Position numbers and translations under genes: made by a program. Source: Lineolata rhizophorae (Eukaryota; Ascomycota; Dothideomycetes; Lineolatales; Lineolataceae). From it: a stretch of DNA of 64,000 bases. Location of the stretch: positions 447,813 through 511,812 of the forward strand of contig MU001691.1 of NCBI GenBank assembly GCA_010093515.1, given 5' to 3'. The notes under the pieces are model-generated. The model ran no database searches. It saw only the letters and a list, made by a program, of their open reading frames with translations, and was not told the origin of the DNA. Positions 45,961 through 57,538 of this stretch are shown here, piece after piece; the first letter of the stretch is position 1; the number at the start of each line of letters is the position of its first letter.

Positions 45961-48481
45961 GGCGCAAATTGGATAACGGCGCAGGGGGAGACACGTAAGA
46001 CACGTAAGACTGCAAAACAAAGACAAAATGGACGCAACAGATAAAGTAGACGGTGACGATAATGCGAATGGGAAAGTCGGCTATATGAAGACTGCTTTCG
46101 TCCTACGCCTTTCCCGCTCTCTCCCCACGGGGCGCTACCGTTTGTGGGCTTAACCGGGACCCCTCATACAATTTCAGCCACCCCTCTCTCGGCTCCCGCA
46201 CCTGCATACCTGGGCGCGCTACTGCACTAGCTGGATAATCCTAAAGGAAGATTTGCTGCACAAGATGCTGTCTTGAAGGGCCTCTGAGCCATAATAGCTG
46301 TTTTGTCATAGGGGTGTCGCGGCTCCGACGTTGTGTTCGCGAGGTTCCAGAATCTCATTTCCGCCCTATCCCGATTTGTACTAAGCAAAAATCACGCAAT
46401 GACTGGGCTATCTTGCCAGTTAGTTTCCCGTACGGCTTCTCTCTAGACCGCCCAATGATCAGAGTGCAGAGCTGGGCTACATAGCTGGACCAAGTCGCTT
46501 AAGCCCGATCTCCGAGGCCCACGCTTCTCGCCCCAACAATCCTCCCATCCACCCACGTGCTTCTAGGTGAGATGGCAGCTAGACGTATTTAAGCTTCCAG
46601 ACGAAATCGTCGTTGAAGGCCGAGTCTTCCGCTACGTTCTATTAACCTCATCCGAGCAATCTTCCGACTGCGGTATGTAAACCGTACTCAAGTTTCGGGG
46701 CTTCTCTTGCCAACTTGGCACCCGACGAGCCGATGCTCCGTAATTCTTTCGCTAGTTCAAAATATGGCCCATGGCCAATCCAAGGCTACCTATGCCGCAG
46801 TTCTAATCAAAGAGACTGAACCCATCGATACCAAAGCCATTGTTAGTATTGCACTTACCGTTGGTCGGCTCGTCCCGCCGATAGTCGCACGACTATCCGA
46901 GTACAATTGCGCCAACGGCAAGTTACGGTTTCCCAAAGACTAGAAGATACTCAAGATGATCCTTAAAAAGAAGTTAATGCTAGACACAGTACGCATAGCT
47001 ATCGCAGAATTGGCGCTTACCCCCAGCAGACCGTACTCAGCTTGATTAATTTCCTAGTGTATACTTCAAGCGCGAATAGACGTGAGCCACATGGTAAACC
47101 CTTCACTTCCAAACTATATGCATCTCAGCCTAGCTGTGTCATAATCTGCTTTGTATTCTGCACGCAAGGCAACGATAAAATCAACCGCCTTGTGTTGTCA
47201 TGATTTTTGAGACCATGCCATCTATGGAGAAGCGCAGATCGTGCAGCAGGCTTTCAGAACAGAATTCTAGATTGAGGTGAAGAACAAACCGCGCGGAAGA
47301 TTGAGCGCGTTCTGTACAACGAACTCTGTATTTGTACAGAGCTCTTGCTTTGTACACCAAAAACGTGTGATTACTGTACGCTTACTCTTTACTTGAAAAT
47401 ACTCCGTAACCTCACTAGAAATTTACATTTGCTCGGCATTATCAAACAAAGAGTTCAATCTCATCTTGAATTTTCAGGTACTCTGCACATAAGCTTTCGC
47501 TTTAAATTTTTCAACCCCTTAATAATAGGGTGAGTCGAGTTTCCAATTTGGTTGCAATGTGACGCTGTAACACATAATGCCGATTTTTCCAAGTTAAAGT
47601 TCAACATCCACCCTTACTTTGTATAATTTTGTTTCCTGCTCTGAGGATCTGCCCAGGAAACGAATCATTACAAGTAGGTGGCAATACATAGTCATCCTTG
47701 CGCAGATCATATACGCCAAGCCTACTTAATTGCCGCCCAGCTTCGTAAAATAACATCCTTGCCTAGAACCGCTACGCTTGAGGAAGGTCATCTCAGGTTA
47801 ACAAGGTCTTGGATTATTGGCCATTTGGATGCACCTACCTTTTGCAACATCAAGTCCGTTTACCTGGATCTAATCCAGGTTGTGCACCGTCTATCGTTGA
47901 TAAGATGGAAGCTTGGCGCATAATTCCGCAGACATTGTCGTGCAGGCGTCACGTCGGCAAAACTTCTAGGCGGTCGCCAGCAGCCGTATTTATTTGAAAG
48001 CATTCGCACGCTCGTTGTCCAAATTTCTCGTTCCTGGATCGCGGATATTGCATTACTTCAACCTTGTTCCTCTCACTTTGATCTAGCGTGGCAAATATTT
48101 AGATCCCAACCCCCTACGATCAGATCTAGTGGATCCAATGGTTTAAAATATTACATGAAAACCGGCATCACGAGATTCGCAATGGTACGTCATTAAGCTC
48201 TGCACCGCTCAATTATAGAGCTTAATTATTTTTTTTTTTTTCAGATAACTGATATCAAACTGATTCTAATTCTCTTGTTCGGTTTCTAGTAAGCTGTACG
48301 AGGTTTAACGTAATTGACACCGGTGAACTGTGGCTGAATACAGCAAAATTTCAGAACTCAACCGGAATCAATAAGTCTATCTTAAACTCTGGTTATTCCA
48401 AACTCTGGCCTAGACAAAATTTTGCAAAACTTCACTACACTACGCCTACCTCTAAACTACAGTGGCCCGAATATTGGCGTA
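45961..48481. other. AT-rich gene-empty spacer
   Basis: About 2.5 kb, increasingly AT-rich from 46.9 kb, with no ORF above about 100 codons. It includes the promoters of the divergent amidohydrolase and aminopeptidase genes. A T run lies at 48229-48241. The composition again resembles mutated repeat relics, without a visible partner copy. Confidence 0.45.
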
Positions 48482-50368
48482 ATGAGGCGAAATCATTTCA
48501 TGACAGTTCTTGGGGTAGCATGGCTACCATCTCTAGCTCTTGCTAAAAGCGTGCCCAAGATTTACGTCAATCATTTCTATCCGAATGTCACGTCGCAAGC
48601 TCTCCAAGACGACATCACAACAGAGGGGTAGGTTAACACACGGATTTCGCCTGAACAACGGACATTGGACTGTAATCTCACTTGAAAAAAAAAAAAAACA
48701 GATTAATGGGAAATCTCGCCGAGCTCTACCAGATCGCTCTTGACAACGATGGCAACCGAGCTTTCGGCCTCCCTGGCTACGAGGCTTCCGGCGACTTCAT
48801 TTGGTCACGAATCTCTGGCTCAGACAGAGTCATCGCATCCAAGCAGGACTTCCCTGGCCTCTTCAACGACGTAACGTCCATCACCCTGACTGTCAATGAC
48901 GAGGATTATTACGTCTACGGTCTCACGTACTCGCCTTCGACATCGGAGGAGGGCATGACGGCAGAGATGGTTTTCGGGCCCACGGGTGAGGCAGGGTGCG
49001 CCGTTGATGGCTACGAGGGCTACGATGTTGAAGGCAAAATCGTTCTCGCCGAGCGCGGGCCGTGCCCCGATGGTACCACCTTGTCTGGACGCGTGCGGCC
49101 AGCTGCGGCTGCGGGAGCGGTCGGCATCATCATTTACAATTCCTCGCCGGGAAATGTGACCGCAGGAACACTCGTTGCGCCTGATCCGGATTTTGTGCCT
49201 GCAGGATTCATCAATATGGATGATGGGGAGGCCTTGAGAAGTAGGCTGGCGGCCGGGGAGGAGTTGACGGCGCATTTTCAGCAGACGCAGCTGATCGAAA
49301 CGAGGATCAGCCAGAACTTCCTTGCTGAGACGAAGGCAGGCGATCCGAATAATGTTATTATGGTAAGAAATCCCCTACATTGGCTCAAAAGTGATCTGAA
49401 GCTGCAGCTCCAGTTTGCCTCTGAACGCCATTCATTATTTTGAAATTGTATTATGGCGCTCTCGGCTCCAATCAGCCCCTTTCAAGGCTTTTAGTGTTCT
49501 TTAGGATCCATCACGTACCTGTGCAGAGTTTAACTTTAAATAGCTCGGTGCACACCTGGACAGTGTTAAGGCCGGCCCAGGAATCAATGACGACGGTAAG
49601 CATTCACTGGCCGCGGAGGTTGCGAAATTTACTAACAATATGGAACCGCAGGATCTGGAACCAGCCTTATCCTTGAGCTCTTTACAGCTCTAGAAAAGTA
49701 CAATATCAAGAACAAAGTCCGATTTGCGTGGTGGGGAGCAGAAGAAAACGGACTTGTTGGTTCCACATTTTACACCGATAACCTAAACACTACCCAAGCG
49801 GACAAGATCCTCGCCTACCTGAACTTCGATATGGTGTCTCGCGGCTACTTCGGCGTCTTCGACGGCGACGGTAGCACGCACGGCCTGGTTGGTCCTCCTG
49901 GCTCCGGCGTCATTGAGGAGCTTTTCGTGGAGGACTTGACTAGCAAGGGCATCGAGGTCACTCCCGCCGAGTTCTCAGGCGGTAGTGACTACGCCACATT
50001 CATGGAGAATCTGGAAATCGCAGTCGGCGGATTGCATACGGGCACCGGCATCGAGCAGGATCCATGCTACCATCAACCATGTGATACGTACGATAATGTG
50101 AATGCGACAGTATTAACCATAAATGCGAAGGTGAGTCAAATGGAATGAACCGAGTAACTGAAATTTCCGCTAATTGAAGCAGGCGGCTGCGCATGTGCTT
50201 GCGACACTGGCCATGGTCGGCGACGAATTAATTCCGAAGTCGAACTCGACCTCAGGTGCAGTGAAGCGTAATGCTTACACTGGCGCGATAGAACGATCAG
50301 CAATGCCGGTGGCGTGGACGCAATTTGAGGATCAAAGACATGTGTTTGGATGCGGACACGAGATCTGA
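48482..50368 (+). CDS. Secreted M28 aminopeptidase with PA domain
   Basis: Extracellular zinc aminopeptidase of the aminopeptidase Y/leucine-aminopeptidase type. Exons 48482-48627, 48702-49362, 49544-49595, 49652-50130 and 50183-50368 join in phase to 507 residues. A signal peptide (FMTVLGVAWLPSLALA) starts the chain. A protease-associated domain lies at about 120-240 (GKIVLAERGPCPDGTTLSGR, then GAVGIIIYNSSPGNVTAG). Metal ligands and the catalytic base follow M28 spacing: His273 and Asp285 (LGAHLDSV...GINDDGSG), Glu317-Glu318 (WWGAEENGLVGS), Asp346 (LNFDMVS) and His415 (GGLHTGTG). Cys pairs near YHQPCDTYDN fit a secreted enzyme. The 52-nt exon 3 carries the first two ligands and is too short to appear as an ORF. 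Intron 1 ends in 14 A before CAG. Likely used in peptide nutrition. Confidence 0.9.
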
Positions 50369-53300
50369 ATGCTAATGACTAAACTTGTGAAAGAAGCGAA
50401 AAGTTATTTGGGTTGACCTAGTCAAACGTATAATAAGTCTGCATCGTATTCTCAATCGATCCTATGTTTACGCCGATCATCGACGTTCGATTTTACTTGG
50501 GAGACTTCCGCTTTGGGGCGGTCACCTTGCCACGCTAGCAATTTGATTGCCGCTTCAGGACTAGCGCAAGCCTCGCTCTTGCGATTTGAGACCTTGCGAG
50601 TCAAGTCGCAAGAGCTGTCACTCGGGCAGCGTGATAGCCCACTATTGTTTCTGACCTTGTTTTCACATCACATTCACACCGACAAATACTCCGTGTTTTT
50701 TTGGCGGCCGATAGCCTTTCCTGGCTTGCACTACCTTTCCCGCAAGCGATTCTGACAAAGATGTCAACGAACAAGAACACCGCATACCATTTGGTGTTTA
50801 ACCTGCACATATATTTTATCAAAGATAAAGCGTTCGTAAGTCTCATCGTGTGGGTATAAGTCTGATGAGACCGTCAGTTTCTGTCAATCACATCGCATAC
50901 GGATGCGTTCGTAGAATTTTAGCGCCCGTGACAATGTGAAATTGTGACCAGATGTACTCGCTAGGAATTGCCCTATGCTGTGAACCAAGCACTTGTCTCT
51001 AAATTATTTCTATTTCTGTGACTTGTAGTCCAGCTGCCGGGATGACTTCGTTGTCTTGCTTTTTAAAGGGCTTTGCTTGACATCAATGCAGACCAAACAT
51101 TGAAATGCTCTTTGCCGAATGACCTGACTCGTGGGGTTCTGCCTCATTGGTCCACGTGCATCCTCCAACGGCACGTTTCAGCACCGGCTAGGCCACGTGG
51201 CAGAACTGAAACCCACATCTTGGCGGCCAGTTCTGGGAATAGGTAGTCCCAAAAAGGTCAGAAATAATGTCTTAGAATGAAGACGCGCCGAACTGCAGCG
51301 AAATAGAAGGAGACCTTGATGTATTGTAAAGTAGCCGTTGGAGCTGGGAGGACTTTCGCACTGCTCTAGTTTCGCTATCCAATCAGCAACAACATAGCAA
51401 GCCATCGTCGCTTACGCGTTAGAGCCGCCCACGATTGGGCGACTTCACTCGACAAGTCAATACTATTTCTCGACTCGACGCGAGCGACCCGCTTTGGCCT
51501 CTTACTCGCGGGCGACGCCCCCGCGTCAAATACAAGACTGCAGTTAGGCACCTCAACTCCTCCACTTCCCCCTATACTCTGCATCAAGCGCATTTCCGCA
51601 GCGCCCACCACGCGCCCGCCAAAACGCTCACCGCACTTTGTGGCTCTCCCCGTCGTGTGTCCCATCGACGTCTCCTGTTGATCATGACCAAAACCTGCGT
51701 ACGGAGGTGGCTGCCCTGTTGCCGCCCCGTCTTGCAGCTGGCTGCGCCGTAACGAACCCACGACGAAGGGCCACGGAAGACGCCTCATCCGTTCCCTGCG
51801 CGCGTGCGCATGCACGCTGCATGCGCCGACTGCTCCTGCGTACATATATGTATGCGGCCCAATAACGCGGCCCGACCAGCCAAGCCGGTCGACTTTGGAC
51901 CGGGCGAGTCCCGAGCCGCGGGATCGTGGGAACCAGTGAGAGAGATGAGGAGAGAGGACTAAGGGCCCCGACGACTCACGAGCGCGGCGCGCGCGGCGGC
52001 GGCTCCACCTTGCTGCAGCATTGGCGCGTCCCAGCGCTGCATACGAGACCGTTGTGTGAATGGGCGCGCAGGGCCCGCCAGCGAGGCGGAGACGGGGCTC
52101 AACTCGCTCGGTGGAAATTTTTTGGCGGCGGCGGCGGCGGGTCGGGGGGCTGGCCGCCGGCGCGGACGCCGGGACACGCCGGGGCACTCGGGTATGCGTC
52201 TCGAAGTCGAGGAGTTGCATGCCGTCCAATCCGGGCCGACTCGCGAAAGCAGGCCTGACGCAGGTACGATCTGGGAGCTAAAAAGGAGTCTGACTACTAA
52301 GGCGGAGAAAGACGCCAAGTGAAATCTTGGGTCTGGGCCAGAAGAAATGGGATTTTCTTTTCTCCCATACTCGCCTATGGTCAAGGTGAACTACATACGG
52401 GTTGCAGGGTAGGTTGCGCCATTATTTTGGCTATAGGGAACAAAGCAACAGATGCAGTGAAAAATGGACGATGCAATTTTTAATTATATTAATTCTCTAC
52501 ATGGAAGGCGAGTTGGAAGTCGAGCATCCAACAGACACTTTTTGTTGGTCTGGACCTACCTCACCTCCCCCCGGGACCTGCAGACGGGCCTGTGCTTTAA
52601 GGTTTGCAGGCTGCATGCAGTATTAACGACCTTCTTACCTCGGCCCCTAAACAATATTATGCCCGCAGCCGACCTACTTGTTGCGGGTCCAATCGGCAGC
52701 CCTCCTGCCAGGAAATTCCTCTCAATTCTTCTCTAATCTCCTCCCGTTTCATCGGCACTGTTGTCATTTCGCGTTGGCGCCTGAAAGCCTCGAGGTCCGC
52801 CCTGCGGGCGAACGGACGCTACGCCCGGGTAGAGACTTGCTAGCCCGCTGATATTAGCTCGGGAGCTGGCTAGAGTTTGACAGCGTCTTTCGGCAGATGA
52901 GTGCCTTACACATATTGTCGATTGGTCAGTCAACTTAGATACTTAGTAGACAGAGACAGTGAGCCAGGTAAATATTTCCGTCGGCCGACAGGGACAAGGG
53001 AGGAACAATCCTCAGAAATCAGATCGATATATTAAGGAAAAACGAACTAAGACTCCATGATCTGTTATAACCCGGTTATAGTCCCGTACGTTATAACGGT
53101 TTGCGTGGCCGAAAATTCCCCTTTGCACCGGGGTCTAACCGGGGACATTATTGAGGACTTTGCCCCAGCAATTCTTCCAGTTGTTATGATGCTAGGTGTG
53201 CATTGTTGCGTTTACCCCACAAAGATTCTGCCGACTGTACTTAAGCGCCCGCCATAGTGCTCTCCGCTCTCGCGACCTTCGGACTGTATGGCGCATTATA

Positions 53301-56169
53301 ACCCGATCTATTATACTTTTGAGCCCGATCACCCATTCGCACTGATCCTAAATGCGGAATATCATTTGTTGCCGCTGGCCCGGTTAGACGCTGAACTTAG
53401 CCACAGGTGTGTTATTGAGAAGGGTCACTGCCCGTCGGTCGAGCGCAACTGACGAGTCTGTTGTATATTGCAACTTTTGGTACTTCATAAATGACATTAT
53501 TGAGTGCTCAACAGAGTAACGGAGAAGTAACTTCTATCCCAAAAGACACGGAAGTCTCCAAGAAGGGAGTCTGGCGAGGTGTTACCTTCCACGTCATAGA
53601 TCTCATTTGAGGTACAGTAGTACCACCCGCCGCCGGGTGTCTCGATCATCCGCCAAGTATATTCGGCCACCGTTATACCCCCCAAAAGCTCAATCTAAGT
53701 GCACAGCCAATCCTCCCAGCCTCCTTTGCGCAGTTACACTTCTGGTCGCGCCGACCACATCTATGTGTCGAACCCTATCTAGACGACAGGCAAAGCTACT
53801 TGTCATCTACACTTGGATAAGTGGCGCCTTCGTTCGGGGAGGCATTGGCAAGTGGACCTGCGGCAGGCATTGCTCTATTTTCATGAAGTAGTAAGCATGG
53901 ACTTTTATAAGTAGGCATAAGTAGGGACAAGCTCGTATACCTCTGGACTCCCCCGCTGATAAGTACGAACGAACCGTTTCACCAGCCCAGTGGAGTTTCA
54001 TGTAATACCGCGGCCTAGTCCAGCAGCCATCGTTCTCACGGGGCAAAAGACCTAGTCCGCCTCACATGCCAAGAAATCCCGTGAGTACCTAGTCTTCGCT
54101 CTGACCTGGCTGCCTAGTGGCCAGAGAGAGCATCGTGCATTCAAGGCGATGATCACCCGAACAAAAAGAAACACGGACTACGTTTCGAACCCGGCGCTAG
54201 GTAGCTCTCTCCGCTCGCGCTCATCGTGGCCTTCCGAACTGTCACAAAAAACTGTCAACGGGTAACACAGTTAGCCAAATCCCGCGACCGCCGCCCCGGG
54301 CCCGGGAGGCGCGCCGCCCGAGAGGCAGTTCTAACACGACCGTTACCTGACAGGAGGTACATACCCTGACCGGTCAACGCTTTTCACAAATACGCCTCCT
54401 CCGTACATAACTGTCCCCAACAAAACATTTTGCACCCAGACGGCAGTTGCCAGACCCATTTGCCCGATCGGCCGTCCAAGCAGCTCGCTATACAGCCGGC
54501 TCCCGAAGAGAAGCAACAAGGTGACGGGGCCTTCTCTCGGAAACCCGCCCAAGAGGTGTGTGTGTGGAACCCAGCCTACCTAAACCAGGGGTGCCTACAT
54601 ATGTAACTACTGTATTCCGGTACCGCCGTCGCGCGCGCGCGCGCGGCGCGTGGCCGCCGCCGCGCGCGATGGGCGGCCTCCCGGATGTTCTCGCTCCCAT
54701 CTCGGCACGGACCGCGCAAATCGAACAGAATAATGTCTCCTGCCCCGGTCACTGCCTCGCCTCGCTCTCTCGACGCCCGTGATCCGCGGCGCCAAAGCGC
54801 GGCAGGCCCGTGAACGGGGAGCATATGAAGGCCACAGCGTGCGCTTGGTGCGGCGACTGGCGCTTGTGGTGGAGTTGTCTGCCTGCCGTTGTGAAGCGGG
54901 CCACGCGCGTCCCGCCCGCGGCGAGAACGGTTTCTGATCCCCTGTCCTTCGGTGTTGGATGTGTTGGTTCGTTCCGTATTTCTCATTGGCGGAAAGCGGC
55001 GAGGGACATGCGAAATAGACTTTGGGGCATCTGTTTTGAGTCGAGGCGAACTGCGGGGAGAAAGGTGTAATGCAGACGAGATAGGTACCTAGAGAGACAC
55101 CAGATGAAACGGTCTTATGCCGGTCAATTTGTTTCCGCAGAACAAGCGGGCAATCGTACTAATACAACCCCTCATATTCTGGCCCAAAAGTACTTTTTGA
55201 ATATGCTTTTTATTTGTTATTAGGCGACACGTCAAGCTCGTAATCTCGGTCATGCCGTAACGCATGATTCTGAGTTGGCTTCAACGGGTCGATCGCGAAA
55301 AGGAGGATTGAAGGTGAAGAACGGCAAGAAGCTAGCGAGACTAGAAGGTTCGACAAAAGGGGAAAAATAGGTTACATAGATGTCATTACAAGGACGAAGA
55401 AGACTGAAGAGAAACCGTCAAGTATTGTACAGTATTCAGAAGAAGGAACTGTTCTTTTTGCCGGGCACAAGAGGTGCTGGGCACACAAACGGCCGTGAGA
55501 AGACGCGCGCTGGACGTGAAAGGTAGACATTAGAACTACTATTCAGATCCCGAAGGCACTGAAGATCGAAAAGTAGAAACTCAAGTAGGAAGAATAAAAC
55601 AAAATGGTCTAAGGAGTGGACTAGGTTTGTGTGATTCACTGGACACCAGAAAATTTCCGTTCTCACGGTGCCAACCGCCTACGCTTGTCCAAGCTCTGGA
55701 TTCCTCTAGAGTCAAGGAAGAACGAGGCTTTTACGATCGACAGTTTCAAACAATTGAACTTTTCCTGGTCCAATGCCCATATGCCAAACCCAAAGATACG
55801 CCGATATGCTGTAGATAAGAAACGCGGGTCGCGAAGTAGTCGAAGGGATGGGGGACGATGCGCTTGAGGCATGAGGATGTTAAGGGAAACTGCGAAGCGC
55901 GTAAAATAAGCCGCCAAAGTCGCCATAAAACGGTGAATATGCCTGCATGTGAAAATGACAATGCATCCCTCCATATGGCGCATTAAACGGCATCGAAGGT
56001 TCGATTCGTGACTGCGTGAAATGTCGGCAAACGTGGGTCGTGTGTTTCCGCCGCATTCGACGTTCGCGTGAATTATTCAAAAGTGCAATGGTGCCGCCCT
56101 GATTCCTGCATTTACCCCTTATTGACAACGTACTGTGCCTTTTCCAATCATTCCGGGTTAACTAACGCC
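50369..56169. other. Large gene-poor region
   Basis: About 5.8 kb without a supported gene. 50.4-51.4 kb is AT-leaning and empty. 51.4-52.3 kb is GC-rich and carries a 284-codon minus frame with Arg/Ala/Ser composition and no motif, rejected as a gene. 52.4-54.3 kb is mixed, with short recurring phrases (TTATAACCCG at about 53065 and 53296; related CTCTCCGCTC...TTC.GAACTGT-type text near 53260 and 54207) that hint at decayed repeats. A CG-dinucleotide run lies near 54631. 55.1-56.17 kb is A-rich on the plus strand and probably contains the 3' UTR of the minus-strand gene that follows. Confidence 0.4.
54631..54645 (+). repeat. CG dinucleotide run
   Basis: Alternating C and G for about 15 bases within a GC-rich patch of the spacer. 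Such alternating tracts can adopt left-handed DNA, but no function is implied. Confidence 0.7.
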
Positions 56170-57538
56170 TTACATGCCAACGGTCTCTTTGAACGAGCGA
56201 GTAGATGGTGCAGTGGTGGTGGCGGAGGAGGTGGTGGTAGTGGTAGGAGGTTGTGTCGCGGTCGCTGCTGTTGTTGCTGATTGAGGTGCAGATTGTCCTG
56301 CTGCTGTTGTCGTTGTTGGAGGCCCAGGGGTGCTTGTACTCGGTGGCCTCTCTTCCCGTTCCTCCATTCGTCCTTCTCGTTCTTCTCGGGGTGGTTCAGG
56401 GGCGGGCGCTGGAGCAGGCACTCCAGGACTGGGCGTAGGCTGTACGTAAGGAGGAACGCGCTGCTCTTCCGGCCGTCCTGTGCTGCCACTTCTGGACTGA
56501 GGTTCGAAGCCTGCACCACCTTCTGGTCGCTCGAACGCTTGGATTTGCGTAAGCCCTGACCCTTCGCTCGTCGACGGTCTGCTCGGTCTCCTCGGCCCCG
56601 ACGATTCCGGAGGGACGTCTGAAGGCGTCATTTGGGGCGTCGACATGATGCTTGTGGTTCCCATCGCGGGAGAAGCGCGCGTCTGACCCTCCGGAGTGAC
56701 GAATGATCGCTCGACGGGCGCTTTTGACCTCAAGGGCGGATAGACTTCTCCCCTGTCCTGAGCAGCCTTCAGTCTCGCCTCGGCCTCAGCTTTGGTAGGG
56801 CGGCCGCGCTTCTTCCTGGGGGGCTGCTGTTCGGCTGGTGGCGAGGACTGGTAGACGTGATGCATCGGATACTGCGACGACTGCGGTGGCCTCGGAACGA
56901 GCGTGCGACCAGGCGCACCAAGTGGTGTTAACGGCTCGTGCGGGTGCGGGCGCTTCAACGGGATCTCTTGATGGGGCTGAGGCATGGCGGGAAGCATCAT
57001 GGGGCCCGGGTGAGGGCTGAATCCCTGAGGTGGGCGCGGCCCGCCTGCCATGCGGTCATAAGCGTTTCTGCACGAGTTCAACGAGCGTCCTAGAGTGGCA
57101 GTGTCAGTGAGCCCGGGCCAGGACGATGGCGCTGGCGGCGAGGATGAAGGAAGGCGCAGTCGACGCCGGCTTTTCAGATGCAGAAGGCGCGGGGACGCGC
57201 TCTTCCCCAGTCGTCGCGGCCGGCGGAAGGAGCAACGGAGCTGGTGGACGTACCAGGAGGCAGTGGTGTCTCCTCCCACCGCGGGCGGATGTCGCGCTCG
57301 CGGATCACGTTGAGCAGAGCTTCCGGCGGGACGCGCGAGGCCTTGAGGATTTCGGCGAGCAGGTATACCTAGATTCGCACGCGCGGCGGCCGTCAGAACG
57401 CAGCGAGGAGTGTCGGCGCCAGCCGCACGGAGACGGGTCCATGTCGTCACGTCGGAGCCGCGGCGCGCGCACTTTTTTTTTTGCCGTGGGACGTACCTTC
57501 TCGTGCTCGGCCCAGGGAGGCTCCATCTGCGGCTCCAT
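56170..57538 (-). CDS. Myb/SANT-like and AT-hook protein, unknown function
   Basis: Exons 57538-57497, 57368-57254 and 57089-56170 join in phase to 358 residues. The spliced N-terminus reads MEPQMEPPWAEHEK|VYLLAE, then ILKASRVPPEALLNVI and RPRWEETPLPPG|RSLNSC, then RNAYDRMAGG. This is a compact three-helix arrangement with spaced Trp and aromatic residues, like a Myb/SANT or trihelix DNA-binding domain at about 9-70. Residues about 141-155 (PPRKKRGRPTKAEAEAR) form an AT-hook. The remainder is Pro/Ser/Thr-rich and disordered and ends FKETVGM. A nuclear, DNA-binding role is inferred from the two motifs. The long 603-codon frame over this region reads through both introns and is not the protein. 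Each intron restores the conserved-looking N-terminal text, which supports the model. Confidence 0.78.

Noticed and set aside
51375-52229. 284-codon minus-strand frame
   Set aside because: Biased Arg/Ala/Ser composition, no recognisable domain or splice pattern, surrounded by gene-empty sequence.
54104-54202. tRNA-like element: 7-bp acceptor-type pairing (ACCTGGC with GCTAGGT) and a TTCGAAC loop
   Set aside because: The T stem pairs at only two of five positions, the D arm lacks G10, and the anticodon-type hairpin has an 11-base loop. Too poor for a tRNA call.
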